A stretch of DNA of 64,000 bases from an uncultured Bacteroidia bacterium (lineage in GTDB: Bacteria > Bacteroidota > Bacteroidia > Bacteroidales > UBA932). The translations under genes were made by a program, and so were the position numbers. Each line of letters begins with the position of its first letter. The stretch's first letter is position 1. Shown here piece after piece: positions 34,697-43,836 of this stretch. The notes under the pieces were generated by a model. It made no database searches. It was given only the letters and a program-made list of their open reading frames with translations, and was not told the DNA's origin. Where the stretch lies: NCBI GenBank assembly GCA_902781705.1, contig CACZKE010000001.1:124001-188000 (forward strand), in the 5' to 3' direction.

Positions 34697-35218
34697 CGGT
34701 TTTCTAAAGATCCAAAAGGCTTCAGCTGCAGCAAGCGCCAGCAGCCACCAGAATGCGCCGATCCGGAAACGTTGCCATGGATTCAGTTCCCTCTCAACTT
34801 CCCTGGTTATGACATGCGCCTTTTCATTGGTGTTTCGGACAGAGCTTACAAGATAACGCTCCGGCAGCGATATCTGATAAGCTAACTTCCTGGGTTTGTT
34901 GTTCAGGGTATGGTGCAGAAACCCATCGTGGCCAACCCATGCATTGGATTCTGCTATCGACGTTTCTCGATGCGAAGTGTCCCCGATATGGACGATGGCC
35001 TGGTCGGCCTCCAGCGGGATGGAAACATAGATGGTCGTGTCGCGCCAGGCTGTACTGTCGCGGTATTCCGTGACCGTGACCGTCTCCGTCTTGATGACGA
35101 CCTTCTCGCGCTGGCGAAGGAGGGCGCAGCCGGACGCGGCGAATAGAATTGCCATGAAAAGAATCGTATACTGAAGTGTCCACGGCGGCCGGCTGCGATG
35201 TTGACGTCCCGTCATCAT
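34673..35218 (-). CDS. Candidate unimolecular spanin (lipoprotein with C-terminal membrane helix)
   Basis: 181 residues. N-terminal export signal ending in lipobox FAASGC (Cys30), a Thr/Val/Arg-rich periplasmic middle (VVIKTETVTVTEYRDSTAW), and a C-terminal membrane helix (FWWLLALAAAEAFWIF) close to the end. Outer-membrane lipid anchor plus inner-membrane helix in one chain is the architecture of a u-spanin, which disrupts or fuses the two membranes in the last step of lysis. It is the terminal gene of the lysis module and overlaps its neighbour by 4 bp. Function is inferred from topology. Confidence 0.55.
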   Translation of the reverse strand: MMTGRQHRSRPPWTLQYTILFMAILFAASGCALLRQREKVVIKTETVTVTEYRDSTAWRDTTIYVSIPLEADQAIVHIGDTSHRETSIAESNAWVGHDGFLHHTLNNKPRKLAYQISLPERYLVSSVRNTNEKAHVITREVERELNPWQRFRIGAFWWLLALAAAEAFWIFRKPLLKLLHP

Positions 35219-35622
35219 CTTTCGACCCCTCCAAGCTTGTCGGCCAGGCTTTCAGTATAGAACCAGTAGTAGTCCATGGATCTCTTCGGGTTCCACCAGG
35301 CGGCCCAGAGCAGGGACGGAAGGCCCACCACGAACAGGTACAGCGGACCGAGGATCATGCTTTGGATGGAGTGTCCGCGCTCGTGGTACCAAACCTTGCT
35401 ATCCGTAAAGTTGCGTCCGGAGACAAGGATATACCGGCCGAGGGAGATCCCGCCTGGGGAACCTTCGATGAAGTAGAACATCGAGGACGGAAGGCGGCTC
35501 CTCCAGCCGTCTCCCCGGAAGTCGATGGGAATGACGCGCCCATAGATGGCCAGGAGCAGAAGCCCGAGCAGGTTCTGCGGGAGCTGCCAGATGTACAGGA
35601 TAATGTTGATGATTGTCTGCAT
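35215..35622 (-). CDS. Membrane protein with HExxH metallopeptidase-like motif
   Basis: 135 residues. N-terminal hydrophobic helix (IINIILYIWQLPQNLLGLLLL) and a second hydrophobic stretch (SMILGPLYLFVVGLPSLLW). Between them lies WYHERGHSIQS, giving His80-Glu81-x-x-His84, and near the end YTESLADKLGG gives Glu124 and Asp128. HExxH with a downstream ExxAD is the pattern of gluzincin zinc peptidases. Similar short proteins are frequent and uncharacterised in Bacteroidota phages. In the lysis module it might cut a host envelope protein or a lysis protein; this is inference, and the small size leaves room for a non-catalytic role. Confidence 0.5.
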   Translation of the reverse strand: MQTIINIILYIWQLPQNLLGLLLLAIYGRVIPIDFRGDGWRSRLPSSMFYFIEGSPGGISLGRYILVSGRNFTDSKVWYHERGHSIQSMILGPLYLFVVGLPSLLWAAWWNPKRSMDYYWFYTESLADKLGGVER

Positions 35623-35697
35623 GTCTTTTCAAAAGGACACCGGTAGGCCGAAAGATGAATGAATAGGGATAGGCAAGGCCGTCCCGGTGTCCTATGC

Positions 35698-36162
35698 TTA
35701 GTTGATTTCAATTGTAATTTCTTCGCCTCGGTCAGCCGCTGCTTTTAATATCTTGTAAATGGCCTTGAAAGTTGCCTTGCTCTCGGTCAGTTGTCCAACC
35801 TTTGTATTCTTCCCCACTAAGATACAGCCGAGGGTGTCAAGAGCAGTATTGCCTGGATGAACGAGGATACCCTCGAAGCCAGGTACATTCAGGAGCCGTG
35901 GCATCTTCCCCCTGCAGAGCTGCCAGTACCAGGACACGGCGGCGTACTTCGGGCTGGTGACGTTCAGCGCCACCCCGTAGGTGCCCTTCGGGATCGCCGT
36001 CTCGCCATAGACCTTGTGCGCTTTGATGTAGTCCTTGCTCTGCGTCTGAACGAGCCCGCGGTCACGGTCTTCCAGGGTGTTGCAGTAGTACAACCCGTCG
36101 ATGTACAGGCGGCCGATGGTGTAGGTGGGCTTGGGCCACCGGCGCTCCACCTTAATCTTCAT
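35698..36162 (-). CDS. DUF5675 family protein, probable endolysin
   Basis: 154 residues from ATG 36162 (a longer start at 36198 overlaps more of the previous gene). DUF5675 features: YTIGRLYIDGLYYCNTLEDRDR, the GETAIPKGTYGV segment, RLLNVPGFEGILVHPGNT, DTLGCILVGKN. The His102-x-G and Gly-Cys113 pattern recalls the YkuD-type L,D-transpeptidase active site. In Bacteroidota phages the family occupies the lysis module, so a peptidoglycan-acting role is likely though not shown. Confidence 0.65.
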   Translation of the reverse strand: MKIKVERRWPKPTYTIGRLYIDGLYYCNTLEDRDRGLVQTQSKDYIKAHKVYGETAIPKGTYGVALNVTSPKYAAVSWYWQLCRGKMPRLLNVPGFEGILVHPGNTALDTLGCILVGKNTKVGQLTESKATFKAIYKILKAAADRGEEITIEIN

Positions 36163-36559
36163 GGCTGTCCTCCTTCCGGACGAAGCGTCCGCTCGCATTC
36201 CTGGGCTGCGTCTTGCCGTTCTGCCCGCGGCCGTCAGATCTCGCCGGTTCCGTCTCCGCCTGGAGGTCCTTGAGGGCGGCCCGGAGCTGGCCGTTCTCCC
36301 TCTCCAGGGAGTCGACCTTCCTGCGGAGCTCGTTCACCTGGTTGGTGAGCGTCTCGATCGTCGGCTTGTACACTTTTTCCACGAGCTTCTCGATGTTCTC
36401 TATCTGGTCGGCCTTGACCTCCGTCTCGGCCTTCGCCGCGCCGGCCTTCTCCTGCCGGACGCGGGAACGGATAGTAAGGATGCGGGAAATCCAACCGCCG
36501 AGCACGGCAGCTCCAACGAGTTCCCCGACTTGGATGATGTAGGGCATAATGTTCTCCAT
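36152..36559 (-). CDS. Small membrane protein with coiled coil, holin candidate
   Basis: 135 residues. One N-terminal membrane helix (YIIQVGELVGAAVLGGWISR), then a long coiled coil (KAETEVKADQIENIEKLVEK..., LTNQVNELRRKVDSLEREN) and a basic tail. Overlaps the endolysin candidate by 11 bp. Position and size fit a holin or holin partner; an Rz-like spanin role is the alternative. Confidence 0.45.
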   Translation of the reverse strand: MENIMPYIIQVGELVGAAVLGGWISRILTIRSRVRQEKAGAAKAETEVKADQIENIEKLVEKVYKPTIETLTNQVNELRRKVDSLERENGQLRAALKDLQAETEPARSDGRGQNGKTQPRNASGRFVRKEDSHED

Positions 36560-36566
36560 ATCGGTC

Positions 36567-36857
36567 TTATTTAATCACCCATAGGGCAATCGTTCCGACC
36601 ACCCCGTAGGCGAGATTATGATACCATTTCGGTATGTAGTTCAAGTCACAGTCCTTGGTCTTATTACGCCGGATGCCAAGACTGTTGGCGAGATTGTGAG
36701 AGGCCCACTCCCGTTTGAGAGAGCCCTCACTCCTTTGCCATAGCGGGCAGGCCGGATGAAGGTTGCGGATGGACTGCAGCTCCAGCCCCATCTTCTTCTT
36801 GGAGACGAGGTAGGAGTCAAGCAGCTTTACGCGGTCGGATAGGATTCGGTACTTCAT
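36567..36857 (-). CDS. Small phage protein with C-terminal membrane helix
   Basis: 96 residues. KREWASHNLANSLGIRRNKTKDCDLN in the middle and a C-terminal hydrophobic helix (NLAYGVVGTIALWVIK). The SLKxEWAxHNxxxxLGI pattern recurs in proteins of Bacteroidota phage lysis regions. Function is not known. It starts within the end of the previous gene (4-bp overlap). Confidence 0.5.
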   Translation of the reverse strand: MKYRILSDRVKLLDSYLVSKKKMGLELQSIRNLHPACPLWQRSEGSLKREWASHNLANSLGIRRNKTKDCDLNYIPKWYHNLAYGVVGTIALWVIK

Positions 36858-37123
36858 TTCTTCTTGTCGCTCTTATGGAGTTCCTTGTACTTCTCACTCG
36901 TAGGGTCCCAGCGGGAACCGTGGTAGAAGAACTGGCTCAAGGTGTACGCGAACACCTCGAAGATTCCGATGAGGAAGAGCGTCATCACAACCCATTTCGC
37001 CACCTCCAAGAACAGGTTCTCCTCAATCACCTTACCGAAACAAAGCCCGATAACGAGCATCACCACGGCCACGATGACCGCAGTCCAAAGCATGAAACGC
37101 TTGCAAAATGTCTTAACGTCCAT
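36854..37123 (-). CDS. Small membrane protein with two helices
   Basis: 89 residues from ATG 37123 (or 98 from 37150). Two hydrophobic helices (FMLWTAVIVAVVMLVIGLCFG and VAKWVVMTLFLIGIFEVFAYTL) and a charged tail. It lies between the giant appendage gene and the lysis module; a holin role is possible. Not recognised further. Confidence 0.45.
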   Translation of the reverse strand: MDVKTFCKRFMLWTAVIVAVVMLVIGLCFGKVIEENLFLEVAKWVVMTLFLIGIFEVFAYTLSQFFYHGSRWDPTSEKYKELHKSDKKK

Positions 37124-37142
37124 AATAGTATCTGTTAAATGG

Positions 37143-40100
37143 TTATTCATCGAAAGGAGAGCTCACATAGTCAGGGTTAGCATTATCAGAATGGCAGTAG
37201 TTCCACCAGGTGTCTAACTTCGCAGAGTAAGCCGCCCAATCCGTGTCGGCAAGGTATTCATCAAGGACAGCTTGGTCTCCTGCTTGCGACTCTCCTGGGC
37301 CGACATAAATCTTGGATATAGGGTTAAGTGCGCCACTCAAATTTGTACTTATGCGAGACGTTGGAACTGCTATCCCAGCATATCCAAGATGAAGGATTCC
37401 TCCACTTTTCAGCGTTTGCGCTTGATAGAAAAGGTTGCCGCTCGTTACCCGCCCCATCAATTCAAGGAACTCCAAATTACTCGTCCCGGACGTATAGAAA
37501 AGGCTAAATCCAGCGCCGACCATATTCCCACTAATGCGGACGCTTTTTCCGATGCTATTTGAGAAAAGGAAACATGAACTCTGGCAGGTTACATTTCCTT
37601 GTATGATATAGTGAACAAACCGCGGCGAAGGAACACCGTTCCTGGATTGCAAAGTGACATTCCCAATTAACTTGACTGTTCCGGTTCCATCACCAGCTCC
37701 CGCGATACTATTTGAGTTAGTTGTTTTAGCAACAAGGTCTTTGATTTTGGCGCAGTTTCTGAAAGCGTGTTGGCCTAAAGTAACATTAGGGATGTTAAAA
37801 CTTCCTGCAAGTTTCGAGCAGTTGTAGAAGGCATAATAACCTATGCTCGCCAACGATGTAGGGAAAGTGATAGAAACAAGATTCGTACATCCACCAAATG
37901 CTCCCGGATTGTCGGCAGAGTTATTTCCGTAAATGCTCGTCAGCCCGGTGAAAAACCGCAACTCGTCAAAACTCGTTATCTCGGTATTGCCACGGAAATA
38001 AGTGGAGAGGTTCGTAACCACTCTTGCTTCTACAGTACTCAACACGCCATCCCCATTCGTGTCCCAATGGCCAAGGCAAACAGCCTCGACAGCGGGGTCA
38101 ACGAACCGGATGCCGAGTTGGTTAGGGTCATAGATGATATAGAAGTTCGTTCCAAACAAGTCGGACAATCCTTTCTTTAGCGTGGACTGGTAAGTCTCCT
38201 CCGAGACTATCTGCAAGGAGTCGAACTCGTCCGCGTAGATGCCGTCCATCTGAACAGTCCCCTCTACATCCGGTTTTCCGGATTGAGTCCCTGGCGTGTT
38301 ATTCTCATAAGTGACACGACCTGCAATATTCGCGAGAGCCACAAGCATGCTTACGCCAGTCCACTGCAAGATTCCGCTCCAAATAAGTGTGGCATAGGCG
38401 AGAGAGTTGTTCTCCTCGGCGAGAATGGATGCTACGATAGCGAATGGATTGAGCAGAGCGCAGTTGTTGATGTAAAGGTTCACGATACCGGCAAGTGCGG
38501 GTAGCGTAAGCCCCTCATTTTCCAAGAACGGCAGGGAGTGCATGAACACAGTAGTGGCCGCCGCCGGGAATGACACCTCCGTCAGTTTCGCGCCGACCGG
38601 GAGGTACAGGCCAGCCGCCCCGGAGCCTTCAAAGAGGACTCTACGCAGGCGTGGGCATCCGAGCAGGTCTACCGTGTTCGTGATAGACGCCGTGTTACGA
38701 GCGTCCAGTTCCACAAGGGTCGGAGAAGTCACGCCGAACACCGTCGCGTTGAATAGCACGGTTCCTTCGCCGCCAATCTTGAGTACCTGTAATCTCGCTC
38801 CGGTAATGGAGAACGGTATGGAGGATGAACCGCCGCGAGAAGTCAGTTTCATCTGCGAGAGGTCTCCGAGGGATGCCAACCAATCGCCACCGTGGATGGA
38901 GTTGTTGGAGTCGCCGGAGGTGGAGATGGTAAGGTCATCATATTCCCCAGCCGGGGTGCGCCTGCCGACCACATCGTCCTCAACGAGAGATACAACTGGA
39001 TAGAGGTCAATGGCCGGGGTGAGGCGGAAAGTGAAAGCCTCCGCAAGCGTGAACACGATGGCGTTCATCCCGGTGTCCGTTCCGTGGAATGCTCCGATGT
39101 GGTACTTGGAGAACATATAGGCTATTCTCCGCTCCACCCAGAGTTTCTCCCCCTGCAACTGGTCGCCGAGAGCCTGCGTAAGCGGATAGACACCGTTGTA
39201 GGTGTCCGGGTAGGTTTCCCCGTTCGGTTTCATCTGCCCGGCAAGCAACCACGGCTCAATGTAAGACCAACGACGGTCTGCCTCGTATGCCGTTGCGGGG
39301 AAATACTTGGATGAGTGTTCCCAACAGTGGTAGGAGACGAGATTGAAAAGGCTGCGATGCGCACCGCTGCCAGCGATTCCGAGTTGCGTTGCGAGATCCG
39401 TGGCCGCAGATGCAATCTGTCCCATCATCGTCCGGCATTCCTCCTCGTAGTTGTTCTTGATAAGCACCCACAGGGCCGCATCCCCCCCCTGGAATATCTG
39501 CACGTTGTCAAAGGTGTCCAGATGCTCCACGGAATACGGCTTCGTGTTCGTACCGTTGTTGTCGGTCATCAACACGGAGTCAAGGTCATCCTGCCGCCAC
39601 CCCCAGCGGTTGCCCGCACCCGTGGATGAGAGTTTTTGGAACTTGAACGGGTAGGAGTTCTTCGCATAGTTATCGGTCACGGCGAAGAGCAGACAGAAGC
39701 AATAATGGTAGAGCGTCTGGTTCACGGAGAAATAGTTCCCCATCGTGGCCTTGAACCTCGCTCCTCTCGCCTGTATAATCTGTGCCGTGGTCGGGGATGA
39801 CGTGCTTGCCCCGATTGCAGACAGGTAGGTCGAGAGGTCGGTAAGTGCGTTCTTCTTGCCGGCATAGGATGCGGGAAGTTTCTCGTACTTTCCGGTGCTT
39901 CTGCGGTAAAAATAGAGGTCGTAGGATGAGTCGTAGAAAGCGATGAACTCGTTCTTGATAATCATCCCATTCGTGCGACCATCCTTGACAGCTCCAGCGT
40001 TACCGACGGTGAGAAGGTCTGCAAGGGTGGTAATGCTCGGATTGGCGAGGCCGTTGATGACCTCCTGGTAGGATGCGAGGTACGGGGAGTTGTCGTAGAC

Positions 40101-42863
40101 GCAGTTGTATGCGGGTTGCCACTCCGTGTTATAGAGGGCAAGGATGTTGTCCCAGTCGGACTGCGTACCCTCCGTGCTGGTCTCGTACTTCACATAGTCG
40201 CAATCCCAGCCTTCCTCACCGCCGAAGGTAAGGGTTTCGTCATCCGGACTGTATGCCACGTCAACCCATGGGCAGAGGAATCGCGTCCCCCTCGGAGCGT
40301 GGTTCGGGCCTTCAATGGAGAGGCAATCCGGGTATTGGCTCTTGATGTAGCCGAAAGTCACTTTAGAACCCTTGTCCGGGCCGCAGGTGTAGATGCCGAT
40401 GAACTCGTAACTCTGGTTTGCGGAGTTGTACTGGAATCCCACGAACGGGAACTGATAGACAGCCACGCGGTAGTCCGGGTCGGGCAACTCGGAGTTGAGA
40501 CCGATTTGGTGGTAAAGGTCGTTGTAGAGTCCGGTCATTCCCATCTTGTGACCCTGCGGGGAGGATGCGATGTTCTTCTTCGCCGTGATGCGGTCGACCT
40601 TCACATAGGTGGTATCGTTAATCATCCGACCCTCCTTTCCGTTGGGGAGGGTAGTCCCGTCTCCCATCACCCAGGTAGTGCTGCTCCCGGTTTTCCACCG
40701 AAGGTTCCACCGGAAGTATTTCTTGGAGGTCGTACCCTGTCCGTCCATAGACACGTTGCCAACCGTTGCGTTCTTAGTAGGCTGACCAGCATACTCAAAG
40801 CGGACGATACACCCGTCAATCGTTACCTTGTTGTCCACACTCGGAATGGCCTCATCGTGAGGGGTAATGACTACCATAGTGTTGAACCCCGCTCGCTTCA
40901 CGAGGTCATAGTCAACCGCGCTACCGAGGAGGATGTCGTTCTTCGCATTCAGAGTTGAGCGATTGTACTCGATTCCGTCCACGATGCAGTTGAGGAAGTT
41001 GTTGAACACAGCGCCGGATTCAAGGGCGACGCCGTACACCCTCATCTTGTAAAGGTACGCATCCGTGTGAGCCTGTCCGATGGTAAGGCTTCCGTTGCCG
41101 AAGGAGGTGTTTCCGTCAAAGGCGAAGTTGACGTTGGAGATGCCGTTGACGTACACCGAGCAGAGGTTCTTGCCGCTTGCCCCCTCGTATTTCTTGAGGA
41201 TGGTGATGCAGATGTGCGTCATCGTGTTCTCCGAGAAGTTCACGGTCTGGTAATCCTCATCCCGCTCGGAACTACCCCACACAACAATCTTCGTAGGGTA
41301 GATGAGAATACCGAGAGGGGTTGAGCCGCCGGAGGAGATGGAGAACACAGGCTCGGAATAGTCTGACGGAGAGCCGCATTGTAGCATCATCTCAATCGTC
41401 AAGCCGTCGTATGCCGAGATGAGGCTCAAAGGCTTCAAATCGGTCACGGTCACGGAACACCCGGCTGGGATTGAGAGCGCCTTAACCGGGCCGAGAGGCG
41501 GCTGGGTATTATCGCTCCCCCAACCGTCGTTGTACCAGGAGAGTCCAGACCACACGGCAGAGTAGGTTTCGGCAAAGTTCTCCGATGCCCCAGCCTCGTT
41601 CACGATGACCTCGCGGTTTGCAGTTCCGTTGGAGCGAGTTGCCGCATTGAGGTAGAACAATGCACCAGGAGTGGCAAGGTAGGAGTAGGTGTTGTCAAAG
41701 ATGGTGGACGCCGTTGCGGTCACGCCCTCCGTGTTGTTCTGGTATGCCTTTGCGGATATGCCGAGAGAGCCGAGTTTCGTTTCGTTCGCTCCGGTGTCAA
41801 CTTCAAGGGAATATGCGAACGGATACTGAACGCCATCCTCACGGTCAATCGCTTGAATGTTCGTGGCCACGACGTAATTCACGGAGTTGAGCGTGGCAGA
41901 CATATCGACGACGACCTTGTTGGCATTATAGACCGCATAGGAGAAGATAATGCCAGAAGTGAAGTTGTACGCCTTGTCTGCGATGGCATTGATAGCCACG
42001 AGCGGGGTCGTGTCTCCGGTTGCCACACACATAATATTGAACGAAATCTGCGGAGTGGAGACACCATGCGCGGACATCCACAACTTGACAGAGTGGACTG
42101 CACTACCACCGGGCGGGAATGCGCTTGCTGGGATGGTGTAGTAGGTGGCCGTGGTCGTGTAGGACTGATTGGCAGAGTAGGTGATGGGGGTCAACTCCAC
42201 CCCGTCAAGGGAAACGTGGAGTTCCTTGATAAGATTGCCGGAGAATCGGATGCCAGTGATGTTGTAGTCCTGCCCCTGCGTCCACACATTCTGCCACGCA
42301 TGGTTGCAGGACATCGTGAGGGTGGTTAGAGTTCCCGTAAACACGGTCGTTCTCGTCTGCCCGGAAGATGTTCCTGTCACTGAAACACGGATGTAGTTGT
42401 CGCCCGTTGAGAGATACGGCTTGAGGTCAAAGGTGGCACTTCCCCCAGTGGTTATGCTCCCGGTCACGCGGTCAACATAACCAGCACCGGAGTTCACGGC
42501 CACCACGTAGGTGTATGGCTCCGGGAACGGCTCTTGCGATGACGACCCGAAAGAGGACACCGTGGTGGAGGGGGTGATGGTCATCATCTTCGTGGTTTCA
42601 TCGGCAAGGACGTAGAACACTTTCGATAGGTTGCTCTGGATGTCAATCGTATAGACCTGACCGCCCAACTGCACCGAGCCGAGGACTGTTCCGCCCGGCT
42701 GGTCGTAGAAGGTGATGGTCATCGTCTGCGAGTTGAACTCCACATGCCCGAACTTGCCACCCAAAGAGGCCGAGAGCGCGGTCAATTGAGCCTTGATGAA
42801 GGTCTCAACCTCAAGTCCCGAATGTCCGGCCCAAGCCTCGTTTATGTCAATGATATCAGCCAT
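37143..42863 (-). CDS. Giant phage appendage protein with LamG-like and BspA-type leucine-rich repeats
   Basis: 1906 residues. The N-terminus has no signal peptide. Beta-rich Ig-like segments are followed by a LamG/concanavalin-like region at about 470-640 (GLTIEMMLQCGSP, LCSVYVNGISNVNFAFDG). A long central part has aromatic-rich stretches. An EF-hand-like DTNGDGVLSTVEA lies near residue 1625. The C-terminal LRR_5/BspA-type repeats (FDELRFFTGLTSIYGN, FGGCTNLVSITFPTSLASIG, AFYNCSKLAGSFNIPN) recur at about 23-residue spacing. Located after the fibre genes, it is probably a virion surface protein for binding the host or gut glycans. It is the largest gene in the window, larger than the tape measure. 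Confidence 0.7.
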   Translation of the reverse strand: MADIIDINEAWAGHSGLEVETFIKAQLTALSASLGGKFGHVEFNSQTMTITFYDQPGGTVLGSVQLGGQVYTIDIQSNLSKVFYVLADETTKMMTITPSTTVSSFGSSSQEPFPEPYTYVVAVNSGAGYVDRVTGSITTGGSATFDLKPYLSTGDNYIRVSVTGTSSGQTRTTVFTGTLTTLTMSCNHAWQNVWTQGQDYNITGIRFSGNLIKELHVSLDGVELTPITYSANQSYTTTATYYTIPASAFPPGGSAVHSVKLWMSAHGVSTPQISFNIMCVATGDTTPLVAINAIADKAYNFTSGIIFSYAVYNANKVVVDMSATLNSVNYVVATNIQAIDREDGVQYPFAYSLEVDTGANETKLGSLGISAKAYQNNTEGVTATASTIFDNTYSYLATPGALFYLNAATRSNGTANREVIVNEAGASENFAETYSAVWSGLSWYNDGWGSDNTQPPLGPVKALSIPAGCSVTVTDLKPLSLISAYDGLTIEMMLQCGSPSDYSEPVFSISSGGSTPLGILIYPTKIVVWGSSERDEDYQTVNFSENTMTHICITILKKYEGASGKNLCSVYVNGISNVNFAFDGNTSFGNGSLTIGQAHTDAYLYKMRVYGVALESGAVFNNFLNCIVDGIEYNRSTLNAKNDILLGSAVDYDLVKRAGFNTMVVITPHDEAIPSVDNKVTIDGCIVRFEYAGQPTKNATVGNVSMDGQGTTSKKYFRWNLRWKTGSSTTWVMGDGTTLPNGKEGRMINDTTYVKVDRITAKKNIASSPQGHKMGMTGLYNDLYHQIGLNSELPDPDYRVAVYQFPFVGFQYNSANQSYEFIGIYTCGPDKGSKVTFGYIKSQYPDCLSIEGPNHAPRGTRFLCPWVDVAYSPDDETLTFGGEEGWDCDYVKYETSTEGTQSDWDNILALYNTEWQPAYNCVYDNSPYLASYQEVINGLANPSITTLADLLTVGNAGAVKDGRTNGMIIKNEFIAFYDSSYDLYFYRRSTGKYEKLPASYAGKKNALTDLSTYLSAIGASTSSPTTAQIIQARGARFKATMGNYFSVNQTLYHYCFCLLFAVTDNYAKNSYPFKFQKLSSTGAGNRWGWRQDDLDSVLMTDNNGTNTKPYSVEHLDTFDNVQIFQGGDAALWVLIKNNYEEECRTMMGQIASAATDLATQLGIAGSGAHRSLFNLVSYHCWEHSSKYFPATAYEADRRWSYIEPWLLAGQMKPNGETYPDTYNGVYPLTQALGDQLQGEKLWVERRIAYMFSKYHIGAFHGTDTGMNAIVFTLAEAFTFRLTPAIDLYPVVSLVEDDVVGRRTPAGEYDDLTISTSGDSNNSIHGGDWLASLGDLSQMKLTSRGGSSSIPFSITGARLQVLKIGGEGTVLFNATVFGVTSPTLVELDARNTASITNTVDLLGCPRLRRVLFEGSGAAGLYLPVGAKLTEVSFPAAATTVFMHSLPFLENEGLTLPALAGIVNLYINNCALLNPFAIVASILAEENNSLAYATLIWSGILQWTGVSMLVALANIAGRVTYENNTPGTQSGKPDVEGTVQMDGIYADEFDSLQIVSEETYQSTLKKGLSDLFGTNFYIIYDPNQLGIRFVDPAVEAVCLGHWDTNGDGVLSTVEARVVTNLSTYFRGNTEITSFDELRFFTGLTSIYGNNSADNPGAFGGCTNLVSITFPTSLASIGYYAFYNCSKLAGSFNIPNVTLGQHAFRNCAKIKDLVAKTTNSNSIAGAGDGTGTVKLIGNVTLQSRNGVPSPRFVHYIIQGNVTCQSSCFLFSNSIGKSVRISGNMVGAGFSLFYTSGTSNLEFLELMGRVTSGNLFYQAQTLKSGGILHLGYAGIAVPTSRISTNLSGALNPISKIYVGPGESQAGDQAVLDEYLADTDWAAYSAKLDTWWNYCHSDNANPDYVSSPFDE

Positions 42864-42866
42864 ACT

Positions 42867-43046
42867 CTATCTCTTGTTGTCTTTCCAAGTGTCGTTGTCC
42901 AACCAAGGCTTCGCCTCAAGCCAGATGCCCGTGCCGTAGCAAGACCTCGCCTGCGCCCATTTGAGAACCAATCCCCAATAGACTGCAACCTTGTCCTTGA
43001 GCCTCGTCACTATGGCGGACTTCGCCTTGGAGTCCTTGTATATCAT
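42867..43046 (-). CDS. 59-residue phage protein
   Basis: Minus-strand frame beginning MIYKDSKAKSAIVTRLKDK with four Trp residues and the end WLDNDTWKDNKR. The start overlaps the previous stop (ATGA) and the stop is 3 bases before the giant gene's ATG, so it is translated in the tail-fibre operon. Not recognised. Confidence 0.6.
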   Translation of the reverse strand: MIYKDSKAKSAIVTRLKDKVAVYWGLVLKWAQARSCYGTGIWLEAKPWLDNDTWKDNKR

Positions 43047-43396
43047 TCCTCCTCGTCAACGAAATATCTCTTGTCGGGGTCAACCTGCCCCGCGTTCACC
43101 AATGCCTCGTACTCTGCGACGGACAGATCAACATCCCTCGCCTCTACCCATTCCTCAGTGGCATAACCGGAGAGGTTGAGCTGGGTCGTCCCGATCTTCG
43201 ACCACTCATATCCTCCCCCTACGTTTTGGACGGTCACGTACATATCCTTGATGGAAGAATCCTGCGCATTGGGAACGAGGTATACAGCGCCTGTTGTAGC
43301 CGAGGAAGCGGTCGGGAGCGTCTGGACGAGGATGTAGCCCATCCCGCCCACCGCCGTTCCCGGGGAACCGTAAGGATATATCGTGGTCGTTGCCAT
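43043..43396 (-). CDS. Small tail-fibre-associated protein
   Basis: 117 residues. Contains VQTLPTASSATTGAVYLVPN and the fibre-type linker NLSGYATEEWVEA, features common in phage fibre accessory and head-domain proteins. Overlaps its neighbours by a few bases. Probable virion or fibre-tip component. Confidence 0.5.
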   Translation of the reverse strand: MATTTIYPYGSPGTAVGGMGYILVQTLPTASSATTGAVYLVPNAQDSSIKDMYVTVQNVGGGYEWSKIGTTQLNLSGYATEEWVEARDVDLSVAEYEALVNAGQVDPDKRYFVDEEE

Positions 43397-43824
43397 TACT
43401 CTATGATTCCGTTTTCTTTCAAGTACTCAATCGAGCCGGGAATCCCTTCAAGGGTGATGTCTATTCCCCACAGTTCGGGGTTGGACATGGATCCTTCCGG
43501 AACTTTCACGATCTCCAGCTCAACCTCACGGTCAAAGATGTCCGAGATCGCCTTGTTCGCGTCCCTCTCGGCCTCCAGATACTCCAGATGTCCCACGACG
43601 GGCTTATTCTTCCGGCGGTATGCTTCCACGGCGGCGAGTTCGTCCTTCCAGTCCTCCTGGAATTTGCGGACGATTTCGCCCTTGTCCTCCTGGGCGGACT
43701 TGAGGAATTTCCGCAGGGCGAGGTAGTTCTGCATCAGAGCGGACTTCGCGGCCTTGTCCTCCATCTTGTTTATCTTGACCCCGGCGAGGATTCCGGCGAT
43801 CCGGTTGATGATGTAGAGTTTCAT
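43396..43824 (-). CDS. Phage protein of unknown function, helical
   Basis: 142 residues from the second Met. Charged and largely helical (KMEDKAAKSALMQNYLALRK, RKFQEDWKDELAAVEAYRRK). It lies between fibre genes; a fibre-assembly chaperone is possible. Not recognised. Confidence 0.45.
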   Translation of the reverse strand: MKLYIINRIAGILAGVKINKMEDKAAKSALMQNYLALRKFLKSAQEDKGEIVRKFQEDWKDELAAVEAYRRKNKPVVGHLEYLEAERDANKAISDIFDREVELEIVKVPEGSMSNPELWGIDITLEGIPGSIEYLKENGIIE

Positions 43825-43836
43825 AATCATAATGTA

